Counted from the stretch's first letter, positions 1 to 10,131 are shown. The stretch: DNA of 64,000 bases from Aurantiochytrium sp. KH105 (GCA_003116975.1 BGKB01000069.1:289338-353337); one strand, 5' to 3'. Translations and numbers: made by a program. The notes: a model not told the origin generated them from the sequence alone.

Positions 1-909
1 TCTTTTGCTTGCGCTCTCGAAGACGGTGGGAAATTTACATGACAGCCACGAAACCAAAGCTCGGGGCACAAATTCGACCCACGGCACATACCAGCTGCAG
101 AACGGGAGAAGAACGAACCAAGAAACAAAGAAAGAAAATAAAATGGAGCGCTGCGTTCACGAGAAAGATCGAGACCAGACCAGACGAACATCGCTATGGA
201 CGCTCACATGCACGAGAGCGTCTGCCTGCAGAGGCACAATCTCGAATTTCTCATGCGGGGAAAAAAAATATCGCATGCGCATGACTGGAACGCGTGAAAA
301 GCTCGGGACTCGTTTGGCCCGCAAGAAACTATGCTGGATTGCAATGCTTGATAAACCGGGACCAATGCTCGTAAACAACGCAAGAGACAACGTCCCGCCT
401 CCGAAACATACACTCACACTGATTATTTGATAGATGGACGGATGAAGCCAAGAGATGTCTGCGTATTACTGACTGATGGTCTCTCTGTCTGTCTATCTAT
501 CTGTCTGTCACGTCTGTTTGTCCACACGTGATGCATTGTCTGCATCTGCTCAGCGCTAAACTGTAAGGCATAGGCTTGGAGAGGTGAAAGAGGAAATGCT
601 CATAGTTTATTACTTATTATGAGGAAAAATAGGGAAGGAATGGAAATGAAAGCAAGAGTAGCTGCAACAACGTCGACGAGAAGCCTAGTGTACATGAATG
701 CGAGCAAAGGAAAACAAGATAACTGAAAAGGAGGGAAAGCGAACGAGCAGACCTCGGAGGCAACGATAGAGTCGTGGATAATGCAAATCCAACTTGACCG
801 TACTCGAACACATCCGGTGAGCTCCATTGCTGACTTCGCTGGCATCACCTTTTTCTCAGTTTTTCCGTCCAGATCTACTCCCCTCCATCCAAGCATATAA
901 TCCCCTGGC
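1..909. other. Left-edge non-coding stretch
   Basis: No convincing gene is seen. Short frames on both strands have no recognisable domain and overlap each other. A TCTG/TCTA tetranucleotide tract lies near 481-509. The right part is probably the 3' flank of the minus-strand MICU-like gene, which ends at 910. Confidence 0.5.
481..509. repeat. TCTG/TCTA microsatellite
   Basis: Short imperfect tetranucleotide tract mixing TCTG and TCTA units, seen directly in the sequence. Confidence 0.8.
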
Positions 910-2370
910 TCACGTCTGCTCCTCGCTGTCTGTCGTGCCCTCGTACCAGTTTCGAACGCACTTGCTGCACTCCTTGTTGAGACATTCAAAGAGCGACGAA
1001 AGACCGAGGCCCTCGGCCGCAAAACGTGGGTTGGTCGACATGCTGTGCGGCAGCAAGAGCCTGACAAACTGATCATGGTGCAGCTTTTTCGCGCCTTCCT
1101 TGTCAAAGAGGTGGAAAAGCGTCCACGCTTGTGCTTTTGTGAGCTTGGCACGCGTGACCGCGAGCGCAGCGCGGTTGATATTGGTCGGGCTAAAGTGGCC
1201 ATCCTCGTAGCTGTAGCGCCGCACCGCCTCCTCCATTTGCACCAACGAGCGCACGACTTCTTGCCAAATCACAAACTGTTCAAAACTCACGCGAAGCTGA
1301 TTTCCCACGACGTTGTCAGGGTCCACCGTATCCGGAAGACGGCCTGCGGCAATTTCTTGCTCAGCAATCTCACGTGGCACTTTCGTGTACGCAACAGAAT
1401 TGGCGCGTTCCACAATTTCGGAGCGATAGTCCGACGGGACGAGCGCGGCCACGCTTCGCGCGAACGCCTTGAGCGACATGGTCGCCTCGCCGTCGCCGTC
1501 GAGACCGTCGCTCAAAAGAAAGTACTGCATGTGCTGCACATTGTCACGAAGTTCGAGATGGAAGTCCCTAAACTCCTCAAAAGTAAGCGTCCGCTTCAAG
1601 TCTGGACCGAAAAGGTAGTGTGTGATGCTTGGCGGTTCGTGTTTGGTCGTGTATCCTTGGCCACGAATTTTGATGTTGCGTTCCATGATAAAATGAAAAT
1701 TGTGCACGTTGAGGCCCGTGCCACGGAGCTGCACGTTTTTAAAGTCCTCGCCCGCGCACATACCAAAGGCCACTGGAATCTCTGCCGCAGGAAGCGCAAG
1801 CAGCGTCACAATCACAAGGAAACGCGGATACGAAATGAGTCCCGAGTCGTCGTCCCCAAAGCGGAAAAAGTCCGGCATCTCGTCCTTGGTGAACTCGAGC
1901 TTGTCATTGTCCTTTTCAAACATGGGGATATTGATCGGCCTCGAGTTCGGCGACGGTGGCACGCCTGGACTGATTGCCCGCACCAGGTCCAGGGGCGTCA
2001 TATACTCCTCGCCGTCGAGGACCACCGAGCTAAAATACTTGAAGATCTTCTCCAGCGATGCCGTCTCGCGGAGCCTGTACTCGTACCCGAGGATGACGCT
2101 GTCGAGGCTCGTCAGGTTGGTGTTGGCGCGCCTCAGCCGCGTCCGACTCGCAAACCGCGACATGGCGTTCGCTTCTGCCTGTCGCGCCTTGTCGTCGACC
2201 GTCGTGGGCTGTGCGTCTGCTCTGCGGCCCTGCCACAGCGCCAGCGTCCCAGACCCGGCGACCACCGCGGCCGCCATCAGTCCCGCCGCGCGCCCGCCGC
2301 TCGCGCGGAGCCCCGCGCGCAGCATGCTTGCCCGAGCCGCACCAGTTTCCTTGAGAATTGGTTTTGCCAT
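910..2370 (-). CDS. MICU-like mitochondrial calcium uptake regulator
   Basis: A 486-residue protein resembling MICU1/2/3, EF-hand regulators of the mitochondrial calcium uniporter in the intermembrane space. The N-terminus (about residues 1-50) is rich in Arg, Ala and Ser with a hydrophobic stretch (AAGLMAAAVVAGSGTLALW), fitting a mitochondrial presequence or membrane anchor. Family hallmarks follow: YFSSVVLDGEEYMTPLDLVR, FFRFGDDDSGLISYPRF, HYLFGPDLKRTLTFEEF and the late LFDKEGAKKLHHDQF segment. The start is the ATG at 2368-2370; the frame stays open upstream but that part does not look like the family. The EF-hand loops are degenerate (see findings), so calcium binding is doubtful. It is head-to-head with the CoA-transferase gene. 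The family is fairly sure; regulatory function is inference. Confidence 0.82.
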   Translation of the reverse strand: MAKPILKETGAARASMLRAGLRASGGRAAGLMAAAVVAGSGTLALWQGRRADAQPTTVDDKARQAEANAMSRFASRTRLRRANTNLTSLDSVILGYEYRLRETASLEKIFKYFSSVVLDGEEYMTPLDLVRAISPGVPPSPNSRPINIPMFEKDNDKLEFTKDEMPDFFRFGDDDSGLISYPRFLVIVTLLALPAAEIPVAFGMCAGEDFKNVQLRGTGLNVHNFHFIMERNIKIRGQGYTTKHEPPSITHYLFGPDLKRTLTFEEFRDFHLELRDNVQHMQYFLLSDGLDGDGEATMSLKAFARSVAALVPSDYRSEIVERANSVAYTKVPREIAEQEIAAGRLPDTVDPDNVVGNQLRVSFEQFVIWQEVVRSLVQMEEAVRRYSYEDGHFSPTNINRAALAVTRAKLTKAQAWTLFHLFDKEGAKKLHHDQFVRLLLPHSMSTNPRFAAEGLGLSSLFECLNKECSKCVRNWYEGTTDSEEQT

Positions 2371-3156
2371 TGACCACCGCGATGAGACGCTCTGCTCGCT
2401 CGCTCTGCTCCTCTGAATTTCACAGTCAATCAGTTCCTCGCAATGCAGTTTCCGCGTCTGTCTGCAGCTGCAACTAGAGGTGGCTGGACGAGAGAGAGCA
2501 TCGTGAGCGATGGCCCACGTCGCTTCTAGCCCAAGATTGCATCCGAGGCAAGGTATACTGATCCGTCGAAACTTGAATGGCGACATCGAAGAGCGCCCCG
2601 ATTGGGACGGTCTTGCAAAGACCGATCACGTATGTTGTCATTTGACCTAGAATCAGCAAAATCAATTTGCAATGGAACAATTTGCAATCAGCGTCTGGTG
2701 CTAGCTGCACTCCAGCCGCCGCGCTGATTTCGAGTTTACTGCAAAAATACCAATCAAGATTCTCATACCTTGACCATCCCCACAGATTGGCCTGCCGTGA
2801 TGCGCCCTGCAAGGCGATGCGCCCTGCAAGGCGTTGCGCCCCTTCTTGACCTCATCGCTCACTGTCAAGCATGCGTGGCAAGGGCTTGTGACTCGCTCGT
2901 GGTCGATAAGATTGGACTTTGCCAGATGTAATCATCGTAAACGATGACCTCACTCAGGTTGGACAATCGGGTTGAACCAAGAACTAGCCTTGCTCCAGCA
3001 AATAACTAATCTTTGCTGCAGCCGACATCGACTGCAACCTTGGCAGATCAGATTGCCACGGCCTGGGAAAGCCTCCTTGCGGACACCACGGGCGGCAGAA
3101 AGCGAAACGAAGGGACGAAGGGACGCAGCAAGAGAAGCTCGCAAACGAGGGTGACG
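2371..3156. other. Divergent spacer between MICU-like and CoA-transferase genes
   Basis: Head-to-head intergenic region that probably carries both promoters. It includes an exact 17-bp tandem duplication at 2799-2832. The CoA-transferase frame continues upstream of its first ATG to about 3013. There a pyrimidine-rich tract ending in CTGCAG, preceded by a branch-point-like CTAAT, could be a 3' splice site, so a short 5' exon may lie here. No other gene is supported. Confidence 0.5.
2799..2832. repeat. 17-bp tandem duplication
   Basis: Two exact adjacent copies of a 17-bp unit beginning GATGCGCCCTG, followed by a partial third copy. Non-coding, in the divergent spacer. Confidence 0.8.
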
Positions 3157-4662
3157 ATGCATCAGGGTCGTCGAAGTGCACTTGGCGGTGCGGCCTCGGC
3201 CCTCGAGGAGATCTTGGCCTGCACAGGCCTTGAGCGCGGTGTCTTTGCGACCAAGGTAGACGTAGAGACGCCTCGCGTCGACCAAGGAGGTATTGATGGT
3301 CTCCTTCGGACGCCTTTCTATGCCGAAAGAGTTGCGACAGCCACACTTGCAGCCCTTGCTCTCGCAGCCGAAAAACTAAGCACGAAACCGGCACAAAAGA
3401 TCTGCGTCAATTCAACAGTTGCGTGTGCCGCCATCCGTCAAGAGCGCTACATGAAGATCAACGGCGAGGCCATCAAGACGTGGGACCCTATCAGCGGATT
3501 GTACTGTACCGGCGACGCCAGACACATTCAGTTGCATTGCAATTTCCCTCATCATCGCAAGCTTGCTCTAGAGGTTCTTGGCATTGACGAGAGCGCCAGC
3601 GTCACGCGCGAGGAAGTGGAAACGGCCATGGCGCGCGAAAAGGACGTTTTTGATCTCGAGGATCGACTTTTTCAGGCTGGCGCATGTGCAGCCGCCGTAC
3701 GCACCCCTGAAGAGTGGGATGCCCACCCGCAGCAGGCAGCGATCGCCGAGCTACCGCTTATCGAGTTTGAGACTGTGGAATGCAAGCACCAAGACATCAA
3801 ACAGGCAGCGCAAGCTCGCCTTGATGCATGGATGGAGCGACGCGACCCTCATGCTGCGAGCGCAAGTGGTCTTCGGTGCCTGGACCTGACCAGGGTTTTA
3901 GCAGGACCCATTGCCGGACGCAGCATGGCGGATCTCGGCGCCTCCGTCATGCGTGTGAGTGGGCCTGGGCGTCCGTACATTCCTATGCTAAGTATCCTTA
4001 CGGGTCCCGGCAAGCAGACATGCGAAATTGATCTCGAGACGAAGCAAGGTCGCGAGAGTCTTGAGAAGCTTCTCAAGACTACGGATGTATTTTTTAACGC
4101 GTACCGGCGGGGAAGCCTCACAAAGCACGGCTTGGACTCTGCTTCGATTGCGGCGCGACACCCGGGGATAATTGTCATCGAAATTGATGCGTACTCTCGC
4201 AAAGGACCGTGGGCTGGAAAGCGAGGTTTTGATTCTCTCGTGCAGTGCGCTTCAGGCCTGGCACACGCACACTCCGTGGCTCTCGGACAGCGAGAAACGG
4301 TGTCGCACCTTCCAGTACAGCTGCTCGACTATGTGACAGGCTATCTTGCAACCTTTGCTGGCATTACCGCGCGTTTGGATCAAGTGGCTACCCAGGACCC
4401 ATCGTCGCGCATCGTACGCCTTTCGCTAGCTCGCACCGCGCAATGGCTTCGCGATCAGGGCGTCAAGGATGCTGGTCAAGCCTGGGAGACGGCTCAAGAT
4501 GTACCTGCATCAATGATTGAGAGCGCATTCGTGGAGCGAACGACGCCTGATGGCGCAAAAGCGACCATTCTTGGTTTTCCATGGACAACCGAGCCTGCAT
4601 CAAAAGCGGGCTTGGGTCATGTCATAGAAGCCATTGGAAGTGGGCCTGCCCGCTGGTTGTGA
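3157..4662 (+). CDS. CoA-transferase family III (CaiB/BaiF-like)
   Basis: A 501-residue protein counted from the first in-frame ATG. Family III enzymes move coenzyme A between carboxylic acids through an aspartyl-CoA intermediate. The C-terminal half shows the family's nucleotide/CoA-binding start (LRCLDLTRVLAGPIAGRSMA, DLGASVMRV), then DVFFNAYRRGSLTKHGLD, HPGIIVIEIDAYSRKGPW and GFDSLVQCASGLAHAHS. The Asp in LLDYVTGY (about residue 391) aligns with the catalytic Asp position of formyl-CoA transferase. The N-terminal about 240 residues look like a diverged half-domain, as in fungal family members. The frame is open back to 3013 and may join an upstream exon, so the true N-terminus is uncertain. 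Its substrate cannot be told from sequence. Confidence 0.85.
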   Translation: MHQGRRSALGGAASALEEILACTGLERGVFATKVDVETPRVDQGGIDGLLRTPFYAERVATATLAALALAAEKLSTKPAQKICVNSTVACAAIRQERYMKINGEAIKTWDPISGLYCTGDARHIQLHCNFPHHRKLALEVLGIDESASVTREEVETAMAREKDVFDLEDRLFQAGACAAAVRTPEEWDAHPQQAAIAELPLIEFETVECKHQDIKQAAQARLDAWMERRDPHAASASGLRCLDLTRVLAGPIAGRSMADLGASVMRVSGPGRPYIPMLSILTGPGKQTCEIDLETKQGRESLEKLLKTTDVFFNAYRRGSLTKHGLDSASIAARHPGIIVIEIDAYSRKGPWAGKRGFDSLVQCASGLAHAHSVALGQRETVSHLPVQLLDYVTGYLATFAGITARLDQVATQDPSSRIVRLSLARTAQWLRDQGVKDAGQAWETAQDVPASMIESAFVERTTPDGAKATILGFPWTTEPASKAGLGHVIEAIGSGPARWL

Positions 4663-4853
4663 GTTTACGCTCTTGATTACGAGCTGCCGCATCGATTGAC
4701 TTCATCGGCCATCTTTGAATGTGCTTGCAGATACTTGCATCAAGCACGTGAACAGCAATTGATCAACCTTCTTCAAGACATATTATTTATCTTACAGTCT
4801 CAGATGTGCCTCCTTGGGAATGCTCCCCTCCATGCGTGCTGCGTCGGATCTTT

Positions 4854-5993
4854 TCAGGAGTTGGAGCGAATATGGGAATCTAGGCATTCGATGTTGGGCT
4901 GCAGACGGTCTGCTTCTGCAAGTGCCTCCAAGAGAGCAGATGGCGAGTTGCGATTGGGCCCAACCAAAATAATGCCAAGCCCAAAGGCCATGGCAAGAAT
5001 GCGCGCGCGAAGACTCTGTGGCAAAGCATCAAGCTGATCTCGAGAGGCTGCTTGCGAAGCAATTTCTGTGCAGGGTCTGCACTGGCCCTGGCTGCCCGTC
5101 ATGATGTGCAAAATCTGTCGCGTGTTCTCAATGGCGGCGCATCGGAGATAACGTAACAGGGGTAACGCGTTGACGTGTTGACCAGGTTGCGCCAGAACGG
5201 TTTTCGGCGAGTATTCGAGCAGGCGAAGCACAATGCGATCGTGGCGGCGACGAGCAGCACTTTGGACGGCAAGGTTTGCGTTGACGGCTGGATCGACATC
5301 TGGACGTCGCAATATGGCGTCAACAATGTCGCTGTGTCCAAGCTCGCAGGCACTGGCGAGCGCGGTGATCCGAAATGAGTTAGCTCGATTCACGTCAACA
5401 GCAGCGGTGACGGGGTGTTCTCGCGCAATGAGGAGTTTGACGACGGCCTCGTGGCCCTTGGACGCCGCTAGAATGAGCGCCGAGTTGTGGTGCGAGCTGT
5501 GCGCATTGATGTCGGCAAGCCCACGATGCACGAGCGTACGCACCACGCGCTCCCGGCCATTGCTTGCAGCGATCAATAGAGCATTGTTGAAATGAGCACG
5601 CGTACGCTGTGTGTCAAGATGCTTGCTGACCTCGAGCAAGGTGCGCGCGAGACCATGAAATGCACAGAGGAGCAGCACCTGAACGAGCTCGCCTTCTGAC
5701 TGATGCTGCAGCCGCGTGCTAAAGTCCTGGTCATGAAACTCGTGCTCGAATTCCTGCAGCTCGTCCATGGAGATGCGGTCCACGTGCCGCGCCCACAAGC
5801 AGCCGCGCAACAAGAGCCGCTGCAAGCTGCGCGCTCTTCGTCCCGCCTTCGTCACGACGGGCAGCATGACGCACGCGATGCTCCACCACGCCGCGGTCCC
5901 GACGACAACCGTCGTGAGAGCCCCCAGAGCGAGCGTCGCCACGGCTCGCGAGCCCAGGTCCGTCGCGGCCAGCACGTTCATGGCGACCATCAT
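4854..5993 (-). CDS. Ankyrin-repeat protein with N-terminal membrane segment
   Basis: A 379-residue protein. A hydrophobic segment near residues 17-46 (LGALTTVVVGTAAWWSIAC) is probably a membrane anchor. Four or so ankyrin-type repeats follow, with recognisable turns such as NNALLIAASNGRERVVRTLV, NSALILAASKGHEAVVKLLI and ITALASACELGHSDIVDAIL. The C-terminal part has another hydrophobic stretch (ARILAMAFGLGIILVG). The start is the first of two adjacent ATGs at 5991-5993. The open frame extends far upstream, but that part is Arg/Ala-rich translation of GC-rich spacer DNA and is not counted. Ankyrin repeats mediate protein binding; no specific partner is suggested. It converges with the CoA-transferase gene, 191 bp away. 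Confidence 0.75.
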   Translation of the reverse strand: MMVAMNVLAATDLGSRAVATLALGALTTVVVGTAAWWSIACVMLPVVTKAGRRARSLQRLLLRGCLWARHVDRISMDELQEFEHEFHDQDFSTRLQHQSEGELVQVLLLCAFHGLARTLLEVSKHLDTQRTRAHFNNALLIAASNGRERVVRTLVHRGLADINAHSSHHNSALILAASKGHEAVVKLLIAREHPVTAAVDVNRANSFRITALASACELGHSDIVDAILRRPDVDPAVNANLAVQSAARRRHDRIVLRLLEYSPKTVLAQPGQHVNALPLLRYLRCAAIENTRQILHIMTGSQGQCRPCTEIASQAASRDQLDALPQSLRARILAMAFGLGIILVGPNRNSPSALLEALAEADRLQPNIECLDSHIRSNS

Positions 5994-7075
5994 CCCGAGC
6001 TCAGGTGCGAGCGCTGCGCTCGGTCTCGCCCTGGCCGCGCGACAGCCGCGACGAGCTCCAGACGCGCAGGCAGGTCTTGGCCGTCGCGCGGAGCCGAAGG
6101 CGCTCTGCGTCTCCCTTGCCCCGAGCGGCCGCGGGGCTCGACTGTCTCGAGCGCGTCGTTTCCGCGCGCGCAGAGTACGCGCCAGGAACCCGCGCGCAGC
6201 TCGCCGCGCCGCGGTCGCGCTCGCCTCGGCCGCGCGGGCGGGCGCGCGGCGCGGGCGCGCGGCGGAGAGGCAGGCCGCCCGCGGGGCTGGCGCGTACTCT
6301 GCGCGGCCCGAGCGAGCGCCGCTTGGCGCGCGGGCGGCGGCGAGGCGAGCGAGCGAGCGAGGCCGTGCTGGGACATGGCACATGTACCCGGCGCCGCAGC
6401 CATGCCGGCACGGCAGGCAGGCAGGCGGCCGGCCTCGGGGCCCGCCGCCGGGGCCGCCGCGGCGGCGGGAGCGCCGGGGACGCGAGCGTCTGCACGCCGC
6501 GCCGCGCGGCGAGCCGTGGCGCGAGGCGTTGGCGGAGCTTGGATGCGAAGGATACGAGCCGCCAGGGCGAAGGCGAATGAATGAATGTCTGATCGCTCCC
6601 GCGCGCGAGGCAGACCGCCAGGCGACGCGAGCGCCGCGCACGCCGCGCGCCCGCCCGCCCGGCCACGTGCGCGTGCGCGGCGCGAGGCCGAGGCCGAGGA
6701 TCCCCGGCGGAGCGGCGCGCGGGAGGGCGATGGTGGCATGCGCTGATGTTGTTATGGCACAATGCGCGCGTCGCAAAACCCCAACTCCGAGGGCCTCGCG
6801 ACGCTGCACCCGAAGCGCGGCGGCGGCGAGGACGGCGGACGCGCGGCGCGAGGGGAGGGGGGAGGCGAGGGGAGAGGACGTCTGCCTGGAGCCGCGCGCA
6901 GGTGCAGCCCGCGCGCGCACCAGCGGCGGCGAGGCGCGCAGGAGCGGCGCCGGACCAGCGACCAGGCTCGAGGAAACCAAACCAACTGCGCCCGACCAGA
7001 CCCCGCTCGCGAAGCTAGCTCGCGACGCTCGAGACGCTCGCGACGCTTGCTTGCTGGCTTGCTGGCTTGCTTGCT

Positions 7076-7109
<34 letters not shown>

Positions 7110-7138
7110 TCGCTTACGAGACGCAGCCCGGAGCGAGG
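5994..7138. other. GC-rich divergent spacer (ankyrin / Nudix)
   Basis: Very GC-rich head-to-head region of 1.1 kb with long but compositionally driven open frames in all six frames and no domain in any of them. Ends in GCTT/GCTG and GCAC tetranucleotide tracts just before the Nudix start. Probably a bidirectional promoter region. Confidence 0.55.
7045..7108. repeat. GCTT/GCTG then GCAC tetranucleotide tracts
   Basis: Two adjacent tetranucleotide tracts: GCTT/GCTG units followed by about eight GCAC units, ending about 30 bp before the Nudix start codon. Confidence 0.85.
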
Positions 7139-8785
7139 ATGATGGCGGCGCGGAGCCACGACGCAGCGCGAGGGCTTGCGCGCGGCATAGTCTCGGCGTC
7201 GAGGAGGCCGGTATGCTCGAGGCCGACCTCCTCAGCGGCGACGTCGGTGGCGACGGCGTCAACGACGGCGACGGCGCGAATCCTGAGGAGAAAGGCGACG
7301 CCAGCGACGAGAAGAGCAAGCCTGACGTGCAGGGGACTGATGGAGGAAGGAATGCGGTGCCATGATGCGAGAGTTGCGACAGGGGGTCTGCTCGAGCAGA
7401 GCGCATCGGCGTGGGGAGCACGACGCTCGATGGGAACCAAGTCCCGTCCCGCCAGGACGGAACCACCGCTACCCGCCGAGTCGCTCCACATGGCGTCCAC
7501 TCTTGACAACGACGACGAGGAAACCGCCGAGGAGCTAACGGACCACAACAGGATATTGACCAAGTCGCCCAAGAAGCAAACATCGTCAGAAGAGGCCGCT
7601 GCAAAGGTGGCCGCATCCGCTGCGACATTGACAGTGAATCCTGCTGACGTCATTCATCATGATGACGATGATGATGGAGGCAGCGATGAAGAGGTGGACG
7701 AAGCCCTGGCAAACGCAAAGGAAAAGACGGAAGATGTCAAGGAGAGCTTCGAGGACGTTATGGTGGAACGACTCATTGCGTGGCTTGACAAAAAGGAGGA
7801 CTCGGGATTCCGAGGTTCATTCGTCTCTGGTCGCAAGAGCGACGACCTTGACGCCTTGGTGAACCATTACACGGCACCGGCGCTGGCACGTGCCTTGCGC
7901 GACCGCGAAGAAGTTCTTGCAGAGTGCGCCTCGGTGGTGTGCTCGGGGACCGGACAGCTTGAGCCGGAGGCCCTCAAGCTGGCGCGGGACCTTTTGTCAC
8001 CTTATGCGGTCCTGCAGGCGCCCTCCGCGGGTCGTCCCATGTACAGAGAGACAAGCATGGACCAGTGGGATGTGGAAGACCCAACCCCCGAGGAAATTTC
8101 GGCGCTACGCGACGCTCGCAAGTACGTGCTGCCGGACTTTCGTGAGGGCGGGCTCTTTCACCCCGACGTTTTGAACCGTCTGCGGAAACGACTCAATCGC
8201 TTGCCACGAGAAATATCAAGTCGCGCCCGCAAGCGGGCTTCCGTCATCATTCCTCTTTGCCACGTCCGAAACGTTCCTTCTGTGCTCTTTACCCAGCGCT
8301 CGCACAAGATCAACCGGCACAAGGGCGAGGTCTGCTTTCCGGGAGGCATGATTGATGACTCGGACCGCAGCGTCGTGGACGCTGGCTTGCGAGAACTGCA
8401 CGAAGAGGTCGGTATTCCACCGGGGGTGGTCAACGTGCTTGGGATTCTGCGAAGCGACTGGTCTGAACTTGCAGCCATCACGGGCGTGGCCGTCACCCCA
8501 GTCGTCGGGTATCTTGGGGCCTTTGAGGAGCTTAAGCTCGACCCGAACCCGGACGAGGTTCGCGATTCCTTTACAGTGCCCGTGAGTGCCCTTTTGGATC
8601 AGGACAACTGGGTCGTAAGGGACTACTCGCCGCCCGTTTTTCGCGAGAAGAATGCTCCCAAGGATCGCGTCATTTGGGGGCTCACCGGATACATTTTGCA
8701 CCGTTTCATGCGATTGTTGCCGTCAGTTGTCTTTGACAAACATGTCGTTACGCGTGAGTTTTCCTTGGGTGACGGCATGCACTAA
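7139..8785 (+). CDS. Nudix hydrolase, CoA pyrophosphatase type (NUDT7/NUDT8/PCD1-like)
   Basis: A 548-residue protein. The C-terminal 200 residues carry a Nudix domain of the coenzyme-A diphosphatase branch: LFTQRSHKINRHKGEVCFPGG, then the Nudix box with DAGLRELHEEVGI (about residues 394-425), where REL-EEVG supplies the metal-binding glutamates. This branch cleaves CoA and acyl-CoA to phosphopantetheine and ADP moieties. The N-terminus (first 55 residues) is rich in Arg, Ser and Ala with few acids, like a mitochondrial presequence; the C-terminus does not look like a peroxisomal PTS1 signal. Residues about 120-230 are acidic and low complexity (a run of five Asp). Start is the first of two adjacent ATGs; a later start near MASTLDN is possible. 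Much longer than typical NUDT7/8. Confidence 0.85.
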   Translation: MMAARSHDAARGLARGIVSASRRPVCSRPTSSAATSVATASTTATARILRRKATPATRRASLTCRGLMEEGMRCHDARVATGGLLEQSASAWGARRSMGTKSRPARTEPPLPAESLHMASTLDNDDEETAEELTDHNRILTKSPKKQTSSEEAAAKVAASAATLTVNPADVIHHDDDDDGGSDEEVDEALANAKEKTEDVKESFEDVMVERLIAWLDKKEDSGFRGSFVSGRKSDDLDALVNHYTAPALARALRDREEVLAECASVVCSGTGQLEPEALKLARDLLSPYAVLQAPSAGRPMYRETSMDQWDVEDPTPEEISALRDARKYVLPDFREGGLFHPDVLNRLRKRLNRLPREISSRARKRASVIIPLCHVRNVPSVLFTQRSHKINRHKGEVCFPGGMIDDSDRSVVDAGLRELHEEVGIPPGVVNVLGILRSDWSELAAITGVAVTPVVGYLGAFEELKLDPNPDEVRDSFTVPVSALLDQDNWVVRDYSPPVFREKNAPKDRVIWGLTGYILHRFMRLLPSVVFDKHVVTREFSLGDGMH

Positions 8786-9056
8786 CAACAAGTCACTTCG
8801 TCTCATTCACGCGATGCTAGTGTCCAATCGATGTTAGATCCTGAAAATACATTTTTGGCTATACTTGACGACGGCACCACCATTGATTGCAACTTCGATC
8901 CGTATTTACTTGGGAGGTCTTTGTGCAAGCACATGAGTAGATTGTGAAGATTACTTTATTCGCGAGCTCGGCAAAAGCACCCATCCGAACATGTGGTGAT
9001 CTTTGTACGTATGTGGCGCGAGAATGCGTGCTTTAAAGTGAAAAATGTCGGCGTTC

Positions 9057-10016
9057 TTACTCTCCGCTCGTGTGACGCATAATTTCCGCCTGGATAACCT
9101 CCAAAAGACCTGATGGCGAGGGAGCAAGACACGTCATAACTTGAGGCTGCGCAGCGTGCGCCAAAAGGGCTGCGCCGTCTGATTCGAGACTTGCCGCAGA
9201 AGTCTTACCAATGGCAACGAGACGCACGTCTGAAGCCAGCGACTGCGCCGACGATGCGCCCGCAATACAAGTGACTCCGCTAGGACTGAAAAAGACGGCA
9301 AACCTTGGAACAGAAGGTGAATCGTTTATTGTTGCCTCTTGCAACCTTGTCCACTCCTCTGGAAGTGCCGGAGACGGGTCTGGAATGGTGCGGTAGACGA
9401 CAATTTCTTCCATTGAAATGCCAGCCTCCTGCAGCCCGTGTGGAATCGTGTCTCTGCGTAGGTTTCCGCTCACAAAGAGAACGCGGCGAGACGCTTTGGC
9501 TTCTCCCACCCAGGCGAGAATTTCGGGAAGAAGGTCCTTTGCAGACCCTGCTTTATCCATGCTTTTGCTTGCAAAGGTTCCGAGTCTCGAGGCTGTCTCT
9601 TCACCTACTGGAAAGGAGCGTAGCCAAGATGGTACATTTGCACGCTCGTCCACGGAAAGTGTTGTTTCAAGCAAACGTAGAGCATCCGCGATGACTTCTG
9701 CGGCTCTTGGGCTCGTGACGACGACTCCAAGCTGGCCCGGGCTCGCGTCGCCAGGTTGGGCCTTGAGTATGGCGTCCACTACGCGCTGAGCAGCATTGGG
9801 AGTCCTTTCAAAGGCGAGCACTGGACAGTATGATACCGTGCCATTACGCGGAGCAAGGGTTGTTGCATATTTGCATGGCTTTGCAGGCTCCTTGAGCAGA
9901 AGCACTTTGAACGGTGGAAGCGAAGGCGGCTTCGGTACCGCCGCTAGCTCAGGCGCTGGCGCAGGTGCCGGCTCCGGCGTCGCTGCTGACGCGGACGCCT
10001 CCTCATTCGAAGCCAT
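9057..10016 (-). CDS. Uroporphyrinogen-III synthase (HemD/UROS family)
   Basis: A 319-residue protein. The fold of this heme-pathway enzyme, which closes hydroxymethylbilane to uroporphyrinogen III, has two alpha/beta domains. The sequence shows PFKVLLLKEP, YCPVLAFE, LGVVVTSPRAAEVIADAL, RRVLFVSGNLRRDTIPHGL, EEIVVYRTIPDPS and RFAVFFSPSGVTCI (with S-P-S-G typical of the family), then VRLVAIGKTSAASL. Residues 1-35 are Ala/Pro/Glu-rich low complexity without a clear organelle signal. Start is the ATG at 10014-10016; the frame continues upstream only through a TTG. It converges with the Nudix gene, 271 bp away. The family is poorly conserved in sequence, so confidence rests on the overall motif order. 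Confidence 0.82.
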   Translation of the reverse strand: MASNEEASASAATPEPAPAPAPELAAVPKPPSLPPFKVLLLKEPAKPCKYATTLAPRNGTVSYCPVLAFERTPNAAQRVVDAILKAQPGDASPGQLGVVVTSPRAAEVIADALRLLETTLSVDERANVPSWLRSFPVGEETASRLGTFASKSMDKAGSAKDLLPEILAWVGEAKASRRVLFVSGNLRRDTIPHGLQEAGISMEEIVVYRTIPDPSPALPEEWTRLQEATINDSPSVPRFAVFFSPSGVTCIAGASSAQSLASDVRLVAIGKTSAASLESDGAALLAHAAQPQVMTCLAPSPSGLLEVIQAEIMRHTSGE

Positions 10017-10131
10017 CGCGTGCCTGCGTGGTATCTTTCTCAAAGTTCGCGGCGCTGGCCGACGGAAACCTAGGACCCCGATCAGCTTGTGCGCGGCCGC
10101 CTGAGCGCACGGCCTTGCCCGTCGCCTGGTC

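Noticed and set aside
1045-2373. 442-codon plus-strand frame opposite the MICU-like gene.
   Set aside because: Antisense shadow; its sequence has no domain while the minus strand matches MICU motifs along its whole length.
5767-7365. 532-codon plus-strand frame overlapping the ankyrin and Nudix starts.
   Set aside because: Ala/Arg-rich composition from GC-rich DNA; overlaps the antisense of a better-supported gene and has no domain.
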